Source: Prionace glauca
Lineage: Eukaryota; Chordata; Chondrichthyes; Carcharhiniformes; Carcharhinidae
Direction of reading: 5' to 3'
DNA length: 64,000 bases
NCBI GenBank assembly: GCA_037974335.1
Contig: CM075761.1
Span: 10,965,790-11,029,789, forward strand
Part shown: positions 23,188 to 33,535 of the stretch, one piece after another
Position numbering within the stretch: the first letter of the stretch is position 1
How the letters are laid out: each line of letters opens with the position of its first letter
Position numbers and translations under genes: made by a program
Notes under the pieces: generated by a model
Database searches by the model: none
What the model saw: only the letters and a program-made list of their open reading frames with translations
What the model was told of the DNA's origin: nothing

Positions 23188-23535
23188 GAGGTAGAAGGAT
23201 TCTTCCCGCTCAGAAAGGATAGCAGGACTAGAGGCACAGCCTCAAGATAAGGGGGGGGGGTGCAGTTTAGAATGGAGTTGAGCAGGAACTTATTCGCTCA
23301 AAGGGTGGTGAATCTCTGGAATTCTCTGCCCGTTGAAGTGGTGGAGACTACCTCGCTAAGTATATTTAAATCACGGCTAGATAGGTTTTTAGTAGGCACG
23401 GGAATTAAGGGCTATGGGGAGAAAGCGGAAAAGTGGAACTGAGCCACTTCAGATCAGCCATGATCCTATTGAGTGGCGGGGCAGGCTCGAAGGGCTAGGT
23501 GGCCTACTCCTGCTCCTATTTCTTATGTTCTTCTT
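23188..23535 (+). mobile_element. LINE-C variant 3' fragment
   Basis: RRxSRTRGTASR-like start, G run at 23250-23259, RNLFAQRVVNLWNSLPVEVV, then SLSIFKSRLDRFLVGTGIKG. SRLDRFLVGTGIKG instead of TRVDGFLIREGIKG marks a second LINE-C subfamily, also present reversed at 60419. Tail CTACTCCTGCTCC and TTCTTATG. Confidence 0.92.
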
Positions 23536-23650
23536 TGAGGGCGATGGTTTTCAACTGCCTGAGCAGTTGGTGGAACTGAGCAAATTATGAAAGTTTAAGT
23601 GGCATTTGGATGGATATATGAATATGGAAGGAAAAGAGGGATAGTGTACG

Positions 23651-23781
23651 AGTAGTGGCAGAACCTTTTCTTTAGACAAGGGTCGTGGGTAGAGAGGTGG
23701 ACTGGTGGTGTGAGATGGCGGCGCGGGCTCGTTGGGCCGAAGGGCCTGTTTCCCGGGTTGATTTGTTCTTTGTTCTTTGTT
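23651..23781 (+). mobile_element. 3' end of a TTCTTTG-tailed LINE or SINE
   Basis: GACAAGGGTCGTGGGTAGAG through GGGCTCGTTGGGCCGAAGGG to TTCTTTGTTCTTTG. The same 3' end occurs at 56975-57088 and, joined to SINE cores, reversed at 16404 and 44281. Confidence 0.75.
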
Positions 23782-23979
23782 AAGTATCTGTTCAGTTAGA
23801 GCAACATTTTCGGCACAGCTTTGGAGAGTAGAACAGTTTGTTCTTGTGCCATACTTAGTTCTTTATTTTCTTTTTCATTCAATTCGATAGGTTTTTAATG
23901 TTGCATTTCATTTTTGTGACACACTGAACCTATTATTTAATTCACAATGTAATGTGTTCATACATCTCTGATCGAAGTT

Positions 23980-24343
23980 TACCTGATAGAAGTTTATAAA
24001 ATGTTGAGAGGAATAGATAGGGTGGACTCTCAGAGACTATTTCCCCGGGTTGAAATGGTCGCTACGAGAGGACACAGATTTAAGGTGCGGGGAGGGAAGT
24101 ACAGAGGTGATGTTAGGGGTAAGTTTTTCACTCAGAGGGTGGTGAGTGAATGGAATCGGCTGCCGTCGTCGGTGGTGGAGGCGAACTCGCTGGGGTCTTT
24201 TAAAAGACTTCTGGATGAGTATATGGGGTTTAATGGGATTGGGGGTTATAGATAGGTCTATAGATTGGTGGGGTTGATGTGATCGGCGCAACTCGAGGGC
24301 CGAAGGGCCTGTTTGTGCTGTAATGTTCGATGTTTTATGTTCT
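23980..24343 (+). mobile_element. LINE-B 3' fragment
   Basis: Open frame LRGIDRVDSQRLFPRVEMVA ... FFTQRVVSEWNRLPSSVVEA ... GFNGIGGYR, then the tail GGGCCGAAGGGCCTGTTTGTGC and TTCGATG/TTCTATC units. 5'-truncated. Confidence 0.93.
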
Positions 24344-24422
24344 ATCTATTTACATTAATTACTCGTGCATTAATCTTCGAAGACGTTCTACACAATCTAC
24401 CGGTTTGCTGATTCCCTGCACC

Positions 24423-25023
24423 ATAGAACATAGAACATAAGAAACGGGTTGATGGGTTTTTGATAAGAGAGGGGATTAAGGGTTATGGGGAGAGGGCGGG
24501 AAGTTGGAGCTGAGTCACGACAGATCAGCCATGATCTTATTGAATGGTGGGGCAGGCTCGAAGGGCCAGATGGCCTACTCCTGCTCTTATTTCTTATGTT
24601 CTTATGTTCATAGAACATTACAGCGCAGAACAGGCCCTTCGGCCCACGATGTTGCGCCGACCAGTTACAAAAACAATGACCCACTAGCCTATACCAATCG
24701 CTTTTCCCCTTTCCATAAACCTATCTACAGATCTCTTAAACGCCCCCAAACTAGGCGCATTTACAACTGCAGCAGTTGTCATCAGCAAACTTACTAATCC
24801 ACCCAACTATACCCTCATCCGGATCATTAATAAAGATTACAAACAGCAGTGGCCCCAAAACAGATCCCTGAGGCACACCACTCGTAACCGAACTCCATGA
24901 TGAATATTTACCATCAACCACCACCCTCTGTCTCCTATCTGATAACCAATTCCTGATCCAATTTCCTAGATTACCCACAATCCCATACATCTGCATTTTC
25001 TGCAGAAGCCTTCCATGGCGAAC
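24423..25023 (-). mobile_element. LINE-A with internal deletion and a LINE-C in its tail
   Basis: Reversed LINE-A. Tail units at 24423-24438 and again from 24609 are separated by a LINE-C piece (24439-24608). The last 55 codons end at 24775, then sequence jumps by roughly 750 bases to the FADD...GVPQGS region (24776-25023). Confidence 0.88.
24439..24608 (+). mobile_element. LINE-C 3' end inserted in the LINE-A tail repeat
   Basis: KKRVDGFLIREGIKGYGERA coding end, LINE-C tail and TTCTTATG units, bounded on both sides by ATAGAAC units of the LINE-A tail. Confidence 0.9.
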
Positions 25024-25173
25024 ACCAGGCACACATTATCCAGAAAACATGTGAACTAACTAGGTAGACATTGTTCAGGAAGGGTAAATCAGTAACTTGT
25101 GCAAATTGTTCCATGGTAGGTTTATTTATGGGAACATATTATATTTGCGTATTTTTTTCTTCTCATTTAACAG

Positions 25174-26057
25174 TTAACTTGTTCGCAATCGTGATTCTTT
25201 CTCGTGGAAAATGTGGCCTCTCCAATTGTGTCATTCGCTGTCTCCTGGCCATGGGAGTGGCCGATCTGATGGTGATTATTACTGACGTGATAATGCATAG
25301 AATAAACAACAAGTATTTCCCTGATAGTTTTTTGTTCCTTACCCCTGTCTGTACTCTCAGACATGTTCTGTATATTGTCTCTATTGATGGTTCGGTTTGG
25401 TTTACTGTATCTTTTACATTTGATCGCTTAACGGCAATTTGTTACCAAAATTTCAAACGGAAATATTGTACAGTGAAAACTATGACTATGATTATATCAG
25501 TCATTTGTCTGGGAAGTTTTTTAAGAAGCATTCCGGTTTTCTTTGTGTACAAACCAATTGTTGTAATTGATAACGTTCCGTGGTACTGCATTGGAAAATG
25601 AAACTATTGGACTTCGCCATGCATGGACAACATTTTAACGCCTTTATTACCGATAATATTGATTTTAGTCTTCAATATGCTCACCCTCAGACACATTCTG
25701 GCATCAAATAGAGTGCGCAGAAGCCTCCGAAGCAATCATGAGAATCACAATGATCCAGAGCTGGAGAACCGGAGAAAGTCTATGATTTTGTTGTTTGCCA
25801 TTTCTGCAAATTTTGTGGTGTTATGGATGACGCATCTTGTTCATTCCTTAAGTTGGCAATGGGTCAATTTTAACTATCAAAACAAGTACTTGAACTTTCC
25901 TGTTTACATTGTCCAACAGTGCGGGTTTATGCTGCAGCTTCTGAGTTCATCTACAAACACATGCATCTATGTGCTGACTCAAAGGAAATTCCGGGCAGAG
26001 CTAAAACACATCATACGCTTTCTCTTTACACTAAATGGGAAATTGATCTCCTATTGA
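25174..26057 (+). pseudogene. GPR139-like receptor 1, exon 2 (one in-frame stop)
   Basis: Follows an acceptor at 25151-25173 (T-rich tract, TTTAACAG) and continues TM1 as VNLFAIVILSRGKCGLSNC. TM2 is IRCLLAMGVADLMVIITDVI with Asp2.50. TM3 begins after Cys of TPVCTLRH and ends FTFDRLTAICYQ, a DRY variant (DRL). TM5 is TPLLPIILILVFNMLTLRHI, intracellular loop 3 has ENRRKSMILL, TM6 is FAISANFVVLWMTHLVHSL, and TM7 is FMLQLLSSSTNTCIYVLTQ in place of NPxxY. The frame is open throughout except for one TGA at 25599-25601 just before TM5 (CIGK-stop-NYWTS). The receptor could be a recent pseudogene, a polymorphic null or a sequencing error. Ligand unknown; the mammalian relative GPR139 responds to aromatic amino acids. 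Confidence 0.8.
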
Positions 26058-26483
26058 TCTAAAAACAAGAGCACCTGGAAAATATATGCTAATTTTGAAC
26101 CTATTTCTTCCAATGATCTTATGCTACATTATTGCTCCTCTGCAAAACATTTGCGACAACTCTTTATGTGAGAAAACTGAATGTTGAATTTCAGCATCAA
26201 AATGAAGGAACATTTTCATGGGCAGTGTGGCAGCAGAAGTAAAGGACTAACGTGAAATTACTCTATTGTTCTGGTCTTAGTGGATGTCAGTTTATAATAT
26301 AAGTGACATGGACTCACCACCATTCCGTTTATCCCCAGCCAACCATTGCAAAGATTTGAAATATCATGAGTTTTATTGGTAAAAGTTTTGCAGTGAGACA
26401 ATAAAAATATTTGAGAAGGTACCGATTAGCACCACAATGTATGTCCTCTTCACGAACCCCCAGACATATTTATATAAATAACT
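26058..26483 (+). other. 3' flank of receptor 1 with AATAAA at 26400-26405
   Basis: No repeat recognised. A canonical polyadenylation signal lies 343 bases after the stop; use is unproven. Confidence 0.35.
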
Positions 26484-26556
26484 AAATATATATATATGTA
26501 TACGTATATATATATGTGTGTATATATACATATATACACACACACATATGTATATG
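26484..26556. repeat. (TA)n/(CA)n microsatellite, self-complementary
   Basis: TATATATATATGTATACGTATATATATATG followed by TATATACATATATACACACA; largely palindromic. Confidence 0.9.
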
Positions 26557-26796
26557 TCATTTTGTTGCTGAAACTTGTTGCCATTCCTGTGGGCCATGTG
26601 TGCAACCCATTTAGTTACAATTGAAAATTATTCTGTGTATGCGCGCAACACAGTTTTAATGTGGCATGTTGTCAAATAGCGACTAGGGAGGAGGGGAAAT
26701 GAACCGTAACTTAAGAGAAATGTGCAGGAACTGTTGAGTGGTAATTCTGCCACTGTTTAACTGTAAGAGGTCTATTGCAATGGAGAGTCACAGGGG

Positions 26797-27330
26797 TTTA
26801 TATCATGGAAACAGGCCTTTTGGCCCAACTTTTCCACACCACCGTTTATTTTTTAAACCTCCAAGCTAATCCCAATTGTCCACATTTGGCCCACATCCTT
26901 CTACACCCATTATATCACATAACGATCTAAATGCTTTTTAAAAGGTAAAATTGAAACTGCCTCTACGACTCCCTCTGGCAGCTTCTTCCAGACACTCATC
27001 ACCCTCTGTTTGAAAAAAAAATTCCTCTCTGAACACTGTTATGCCTTGTTGTTTTAGACTCCCCTACCTTTGGGAAAATATATTGACTATCTATCTTGTC
27101 TACGCCCCTCAATATTTTATAGACCTCTATGAGGTCACCCCCGAGCCTCCTACGCTCCACAGTGAAACAAAAAGTCCCAGACTATTCAGCCTCTCCTTAC
27201 AACTGAATCCATCAAGTCCCTGTGGCATTCCAGTGAACCTTTTCTGCACTCGTTCCAGTTTAACAATATCCTTTCTGTAATAGGATGACCAGGAATGCAC
27301 ACAGTATTTCAAGTGAGGCCTTATACATCT
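26797..27330 (-). mobile_element. LINE-F, CR1-like 3' fragment
   Basis: The minus strand reads SYYRKDIVKLERVQKRFTGM, GLDGFSCKERLNSLGLFVSL, then a decayed C-terminus and a tail with GGGCCAAAAGGCCTGTTTCC at 26806-26830. A CR1-like LINE different from A-D; it lies back to back with LINE-G. Confidence 0.75.
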
Positions 27331-29758
27331 CTGAACTCCCCAAGATGGAAGAGGAATCAGATCATAGATAAAAGCTTCAGGGATTTGGAGAATCCAAAAA
27401 AAAAAAATAAATGGGTGACAGCTGGGAGGAAGCAGCCAGTGTGGGGGTCCCCTGTGGTCGTTCCCCTCAGCAACAAGCATTCCACTTTGGATACTGTTGG
27501 GGTGGATGACCTACCAGTGGTAAAACAGAGTGACCGGACCTCCAACAGTGAGTCGGTCCCTGTGCCTCAGAAGGGAAGGGAGGAGGTGCAAGAGACTGTG
27601 ATGTCTCGGACTGTGTTTTCAGGATCCTTAAGGGGGAGGGGTTCAGTCACTGGTCGTGGTGCCCATCAGTACAAATGACACAGGTAGAAGAAGGAATGGG
27701 GGTTTAACATAGGAATTTAGGGAGCTAGGTCGGAAGCCGAGAACCAGGACAAAGCATGTTGTCATCTCTGGTTTGTTGCCGGTGCCACGTTCTAGAGAGT
27801 TGAGGAACAGGGAGAGGGTAGAGTTTAACAAGTGGCTGCAGGGATGGTGTATGAGAGAGGGTTTCATTTACATGGATAATTGGAGCACATTCTGGGGAGG
27901 TGGGACCTGTACAAACAGAACGATTTGCACCTGAACCAGAGGGGAACCAATATCCTGATGGGAAATTTGCGTTGGATCTTCGGCGGGGGAGGGGGAGTCA
28001 AATGATTTGTCAGAGGAATGGGAAAATGAGATGTAGTCCAAAAGCCAGTGTTGAGAGTCGCGAGGTACTGAGGTTAGAACAGGGACAGGAATGGTTGTTG
28101 GCATTTCTGGGGTATAGATGTTTCAGTAAGAGTAGGGAAGGCGGTAAAAGAGGTGGAGGAGTAGCATTGTTAATCGAGGATAGTTTAACGGCTGCTGAAA
28201 GGCATTTCGAGGGGGATCTGCCTACTGAGGTAATATGGGCTGAAGTTAGAAATAGGAAACGATCAGTCACGTTGTTAGGAATTTTTCTATAGGCCCCCAA
28301 ATAGTAACAGAGATGTGGAGGAGGAAATGGCAAAGCAGATTATGGATAGGTGTGGGGGTCACAGGGTAGTTATCATGGGTGACTTTAACTTTCCAAATAT
28401 TGATTGGAACATTTATAGGGCGAATAGTTGATACAATGTGTGCAGGAGGGTTTCCTGACACACTATGTGGATAAGCCGACAAGAGGAGGGGCCACATTGA
28501 ACTTTGTTCTGGGTAATGAACCGGATCAAGTGTTAGATTTGTTTGTGGGAGAGCATTTTGGAGACAGTGACCACAATTCAATGTCCTTCATTATTGCAAT
28601 GGTGGTCACATGACAGGGCAAGGTTGATAATTGGGGCAGGAGTAATTATGATGCGATTAGGCAAGAATTAGGGAGCATAAGATGGGAACTGAAACTGTCA
28701 GGTATGGGCACAAACGAAAAGTGGAGCTTTTTCAAGGAACAAATACTGCGTGTCCTTGATAGGTATGCCCTTGACAGGCAAGGAGTGAAATGGCCGAGTG
28801 AGGGAACCATGGTTTACAAAGGAGGTTGAATGTGTTGTTACGGGGAAAAAGGAAGCGTATGTAAAGATAAAAAAAATACAAGGTTCGGTTGGGTCGCTTG
28901 AGGGTTACAAGGTAGTTCGGAATGTGTTAAAGAAAGGACTTAGGAGAGCTGGGAGGGGGCATGAGAAGTCCTTGGTGGGTCAGGTAAAAGAAAGCCCCAA
29001 GGCTTTTTACTCTTATGTGAGAAATAAAAGAATGACCACGGTGAGATTAGGGCCAGTTAAGGATAATAGTGGGGATTTGTGTATGGAGTCAGGAGAGATA
29101 GGTGAGGCGTTAAATTAATATTTTTCTTTAGTGTTCACTAAGGAGAGGAACCATGTTTTTGAGGATGAGTGCGTAATACAGACTTCTAGGATGGAGGAGG
29201 GTCTGAGGGAAGATGTATTAGCAATTTTGAAAAAAAACCTGATGGTGGATAAGTCCCTTGGGCCAGATGGGATACATCCTAGGATAATTTGGGAGGCAAA
29301 GGATGAGATTGTGGAGCCCTTATCTTTGATCTTTGGGTCCTCACTGTCTACGGGGATTGTGCCAGACGACTGGAGAGTAGTGAATATTGTTCCTGTGTTC
29401 AAGAAAGGAAATAGGAATGACCCTAGTAATTATAGGCCAGTTAGGCTTACTTTGGTGCCTGTACGTTAATGGAAATGGTCCTGAGAGATAGGATTTACGA
29501 CCATTTGAAAAGATGCAGTTTAATCCGGGATAGTCAGCACTAATTCGTGAGGGGTAAGTCCTGCCTCACATATTTGATTGAATTCTTTGAGGAGGTAACA
29601 AAGTGCATAGACGAAGATAAAGCAGTTGATGTTGCCAACATAGATTTTAGTAAGGCGTTTGATAAGGTTTCCCATGCTAGGCTCATGAAGGAGATAAGGA
29701 GGTGTGGGATAGAAGGAAATTTGGCCAATTCGATAAGTAACTGTCTGTGTCATAGAAG

Positions 29759-29990
29759 TGGATATGCCGGCGTTGGACTGGCGTAAACACAGTAAAAAGT
29801 CTGACAACACCAGGTTTTAGTCCAACCGATTTATTTGATAATATTCTCACAAGCTTTCGAGGGGGCTGCCTCTTTGTCAAGTGAATGGTTGACAAAGAGG
29901 CAGCCCCCTCGAAAGCTTGTGAGAATATTATCAAATAAATCGGTTGGACTAAAACCTGGTGTTGTCAGACTTTTTACTGTGTCATAGAAG
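29759..29990. mobile_element. Palindromic insertion with 93-bp perfect arms
   Basis: Arms 29788-29880 and 29889-29981 are exact reverse complements over 93 bases (no mismatch found), with an 8-base loop GTGAATGG. A 29-base single-copy head (GATATGCCGGCGTTGGACTG lies within it) precedes the left arm. The insert is bordered by a 14-base direct repeat CTGTGTCATAGAAG (29745-29758 and 29977-29990), and it interrupts the RT frame of LINE-G. I recall the head and arm sequence as a common cartilaginous-fish repeat but cannot name its class. Confidence 0.85.
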
Positions 29991-30423
29991 AGAGAGGGTG
30001 GTGGTGGAAGGAAAATGTTCAGACTGGAGGCCAGTTACCAGCGGTGTACCACAGGGGTCAGTGCTATTGTGCTATTTGTGATTTTTATCAATGACTTGGA
30101 AGAGGGGGCTGAAGGGTGGGTTAGTAAATTTGCTGATGACACCAAGATTGGTGGAGTAGTGGATGAGGTGGAGGGCTCTTATAGGCTGCAAAGAGACTTT
30201 GATAGGATGCAGAGCTGGGCTGAAAAGTGGCAGATGGAGTTTAACTCTGATAAGGGTGAGGTGATTCATTTTGGTAGGACAGAATTGAATGCAGATTACA
30301 GGGTGAACAATAGGGTTTTAAGGAATGTGAAGGAACAGAGAGATGTTGGGTTCATATCTACAGATCTCAGAAGGTTGCCACTCAAATGGATAGAGCCGTG
30401 AAGAAAGCTTATTGTGTGTTAAC

Positions 30424-31122
30424 ATAGAACATAGAACATTACAGCACAAACAGGCCCTTCGGCCCTCGAGTTGCGCCGATCACATCAACCCCACCAATCT
30501 ATCTATAACCCCCAATCCCATTAAACCACATATACTCATCCAGAAGTCTTTTAAAAGACCCCACCGAGTTCGCCTCCACCACCGATGACGGCAGCCGATT
30601 CCATTCACTCACCACCCTCTGAGTGAAAAACTTACCCCTAACATCACCTCTGTACTTCCCTCCCCGCACTTAAATCTGTGTCCTCTCGTAGCGACCATTC
30701 AACCCGGGGAAATAGCCTCTGAGAGTCCACCCTGTTTATTCTTCTCAACATTTTATAAACTTCTATCAGGTCGCCTCTCAACCTTCGCCTCTCTAGGGAA
30801 AAGAGTCCCAGCTCCCTCAATCTATCTTCATAAGGCATGCCTCCCAGTCCAGGCAACATCCTTGTAAATCTCCTCTGCACCCTTTCAATAGCTTCTACGT
30901 CTTTCCTATAGTGAGGCGACCAGAACTGCGCACAGTACTCCAAATGAGGCCTGACAAGGGTCCTGTAAATTTGCAGCATTACCTCCCGACTCCTAAACTC
31001 AATCCCTCGATTAATGAAGGCCAGTACACCATACGCCTTCTTGACCACCTCCTCCACCTGCGAGGCCGATTTAAGAGTCCTGTGGACCCGGACCCCGAGA
31101 TCCTTCTGCTCTTCAAGCTTTT
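30424..31122 (-). mobile_element. LINE-B, 5'-truncated, inserted in LINE-G
   Basis: Reverse of the LINE-B C-terminal region: thumb [40 protein letters not shown], then frames broken near 30660-30700, and the tail with TTCTATG at 30424-30440. LINE-G resumes at [13 protein letters not shown]-like sequence beyond 31122. Confidence 0.92.
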
Positions 31123-31755
31123 ATTAACAGGGGGTTTGAGTTTAAGAGCCGTTCGGGTTATGCTGCGACTATACAGGACCTTGGTGAGACCACATTTGGA
31201 ATATTGTGTGCAGTTCTGGTCACCTCACTATAAGATGAATTTGAATTTGGATGTATTGGAGAGAGTCCAGAGGAGATTTGCCAGGATGCTGCCCGGTTTG
31301 GAGGGTAGGTCTTATGAGGAAAGTTTGAGGGAGCTGGGGTTTTTCGCTTTAGAGCGGAGGAGGATGAGAGGTGACCTAATAGAGGTTTATAAGATAGCGT
31401 GGATCTGCAGAGATTATTTCTTCGGGTGGATATACCTGTTAAAAAGATCATATAACTATAAAGATCATAGTGGGAGACATAGGAGGGATGCCCTAGGAGG
31501 GAGATTCTGGGGTGTGGAGTACTCTGCCTGCTGTGATAGCGGAATCGGACACTTTCAGAACTTCCAAGCGGTTATTGAATAGGCACATGGAGCACACCAG
31601 AATGATAAGGAGTGGGATAGCTTGATCTTGGGTTTTGATGCCGCAAAATGGCACTAAGTGTAATATAAATTTGCAAAGCCGATACAGACCTGATGTGGCA
31701 AATGGCCTCTGTCTCTGCTATAGCAGGAAAGCACTGCCCCACAATTTACTGATCA

Positions 31756-31822
31756 CGATGTTGCGCCGACCAGTTACAAAAACAATGACCCACTAATCTA
31801 TACCAATTCCTTTTTGTCCATA
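31756..31822 (-). mobile_element. LINE-A scrap without tail microsatellite
   Basis: 67 bases from GTTGCGCCGACCAGTTAC to TTTTTGTCCATA. Both the tail units and the coding region are absent, so it is a deletion remnant. Confidence 0.7.
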
Positions 31823-32308
31823 ATTGATATTACGTCAACCCCCTCCTCCTTTAATTATCTCGACAGTCTCTTACTGCCCGCTCTCATATTCCTGGTAAAC
31901 GTGTATGCTAACCCTAACTTTTTCCCCTGCCCATCAATATTTTTTGTCATTCTTTGATGTTCTTTATATTATTTCCAATGTTCTAGCTGCCACTCGTCCT
32001 TATGCCAAAAGATACGCTTTCACTTTATGTTTACTGTGCCCATTTTGTTTAGCTGACCACACGTAATGTATCCTGCCCTTAGAATTATTCTTCCTCGCTA
32101 GAATTTGTCTGCTCTGTATATACTGAAACATCAATTTAAGTGTCTGCCAGTGAACGTCTTGTTGATCTTACCTTCAATATATTTGCATATTCATTTTAGT
32201 GACTTCTGCTTTCATACACCTATATGTGTACTTACTGACATTAGAAATTATAGTATGATGATATTAGGATTTATCAAATGTATTTATACCATTTTTCTTG
32301 TAGGTGAT
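31823..32308. other. Unassigned stretch
   Basis: No feature recognised. A frame from here runs on into LINE-A by chance. Confidence 0.3.
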
Positions 32309-33152
32309 AGTTATAGTTTGCAGGATGACTTAGAAAGGTTGCAGAGCTGGGCTGAGAGGTGGCGGATGGAGTTTAATGTGGAGAAGTGTGAGGTAATTCA
32401 TTTCGGTAGGAATAACAGATGTGTTGAGTATAGGGCTAACGGGAGGACTTTGAATAGTGTGGAGGAGCAGAGTGATCTGGGTGTATGTGTACATAGATCC
32501 CTGAAAGTTGGGAATCACGTAGATAAGGTTGTTAAGAAGGCATACGGAGTTTTGGCGTTTATTGGTAGGGGGATTGAATTTAGGAGTCGCAGCGTCATGA
32601 TGCAACTGTACACATCTCTGGTGCGGCCACACTTGGAGTTTTGTGTGCAGTTCTGGTCCCCACATTACAGGAAGGATGTAGAGGCTTTGGAAAGGGTGCA
32701 GAGGAGGATGTTGCCTGGTATGGAGGGGAGATCCTATGAGGAGAGACTGAGAGATTTGGGGTTGTTTTCGCTGGAAAGAAGGCGGCTAAGAGGGGATCTC
32801 ATTGAAACATATAAGATGATTAGAGGTTTAGACAGGGTAGATAGTGATAGCCTTTTTCCTAGGATGGAGAAAGCTAGCACGAGGGGGCACGATTTTAAAT
32901 TAAGGGGGGGTAGTTATAGGACAGATGTCAGGTGTAGGTTCTTTACCCAGAGGGTGGTGAGGGACTGGAATGCCCTGCCAGCTGCAGTTGTAAATGCACC
33001 TAGTTTGGGGGCGTTTAAGAGATCTGTGGATAGGTTTATGGATGAAAAGGGATTGGTTTAGGCTAGTGGGTCATTGTTTTGTAACTGGTCGGCGCAACAT
33101 CGTGGGCCGAAGGGCCTGTTCTGCGCTGTAATGTTCTATGTTCTATGTTCGA
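32309..33152 (+). mobile_element. LINE-A, 5'-truncated, frame open
   Basis: Starts at SLQDDLERLQSWAERWRMEF, just after the FADD box. It is open to MDEKGLV (stop at 33059-33061) apart from an in-frame loss of three codons (RRFTRM reads RRM at about 32705). The tail has GGGCCGAAGGGCCTGTTCTG and TTCTATG units. Confidence 0.95.
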
Positions 33153-33214
33153 TGCGATATGTTTTAAATTCAGCTTTCCTTTAACTGCAGCTGATATGTT
33201 TGCAAACATGTCTC

Positions 33215-33535
33215 TTGGAGAGATGATCGCCTAGCGATACGAACACTCGGCCATTAATCCAGAAACGCAGTAATGTTTAGGGACCTGGGTTCGAAACTCG
33301 CCACGGTAGAATTTCAATTCAATAAAACAACATCTGGAATTAACAATTCCATGACCTTGCAATCGTTGTCGATTGTCAGAAAAAAAATGTAGTTCACTAA
33401 TAATTCTTTCGGGAAGACGATCGGCTGTCATTACATGGTCTGTCCTACGTGTAACTGTAGACTCTCAAGTGCCATCTGAAATTGTCTAGCAAGTCGTCAG
33501 TTGGGCGAACAGCTACAACGTCTCAAAAAGAAAAG
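33215..33535 (+). mobile_element. tRNA-derived SINE-like head next to LINE-N
   Basis: GGGACCTGGGTTCGAAACTC (box B) at 33280-33299, then AATTTCAATTCAATAAAACA, CATTGTCGATTGTCAGAAAA-like and TCTGAAATTGTCTAGCAAGT, as in a widespread cartilaginous-fish SINE. It runs directly into LINE-N sequence, so it may be that element's 5' part or a separate SINE. Confidence 0.6.

Larger units (their letters stand above)
21096..23650 (+). mobile_element. Old CR1-like LINE split by three younger LINEs
   Basis: Plus-strand pieces in protein order. 21096-21202 reads SVLGHLLFAAHINDGEENVG and GLISKLVHN. 21422-21734 reads WQLEFNSDKCELLNLQGSN and RDLGVQVHRFLKVATQVSN. 22903-23187 reads the DWIIVCSS...LNKLGLISLERWRLRG region. 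23536-23650 reads LPEQLVELSKL and KWHLDGYMNMEGKEG. Interruptions are LINE-A (21203-21421, minus), LINE-A (21735-22902, minus) and LINE-C (23188-23535, plus). The RT type is the same as LINE-E. Confidence 0.7.
20031..25173 (+). other. Intron of GPR139-like receptor 1
   Basis: Runs from the donor GT at 20031 to the acceptor TTTAACAG ending at 25173. It holds a SINE, an L2-like remnant, an old CR1-like LINE with three nested LINEs, a LINE-B and a deleted LINE-A. Confidence 0.65.
27331..31745 (+). mobile_element. LINE-G, CR1-like, nearly full length but decayed
   Basis: An ORF1-like part with the SGNH-type block VISGLLPVPRSRELRNRERV and NDLHLNQRG (27750-27960) is followed by endonuclease pieces: YRPPNSNRDVEEEM-like near 28290-28330, VVIMGDFNFPNIDWN near 28365-28410, and VGEHFGDSDHNSMSF near 28548-28592. 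The linker runs 28798-29118 (REPWFTKEVE ... AFYSYVRNKRM). RT follows: KSLGPDGIHPRIIWEA, PDDWRVVNIVPVFKKGNRND, then [38 protein letters not shown] (30090-30150), and after LINE-B the thumb [18 protein letters not shown]. Several stops and frameshifts. Interrupted by a palindromic insertion (29759-29990) and LINE-B (30424-31122). Confidence 0.8.

Noticed and set aside
25599-25601. TGA as a selenocysteine codon in receptor 1
   Set aside because: Class A receptors of this family are not selenoproteins, and I see no SECIS-like reason to invoke it.
32105-33061. 318-codon frame as a host-LINE fusion gene
   Set aside because: The first 67 codons are unrelated flank that happens to be open before the truncated LINE-A; no splice site or start context supports a fusion.
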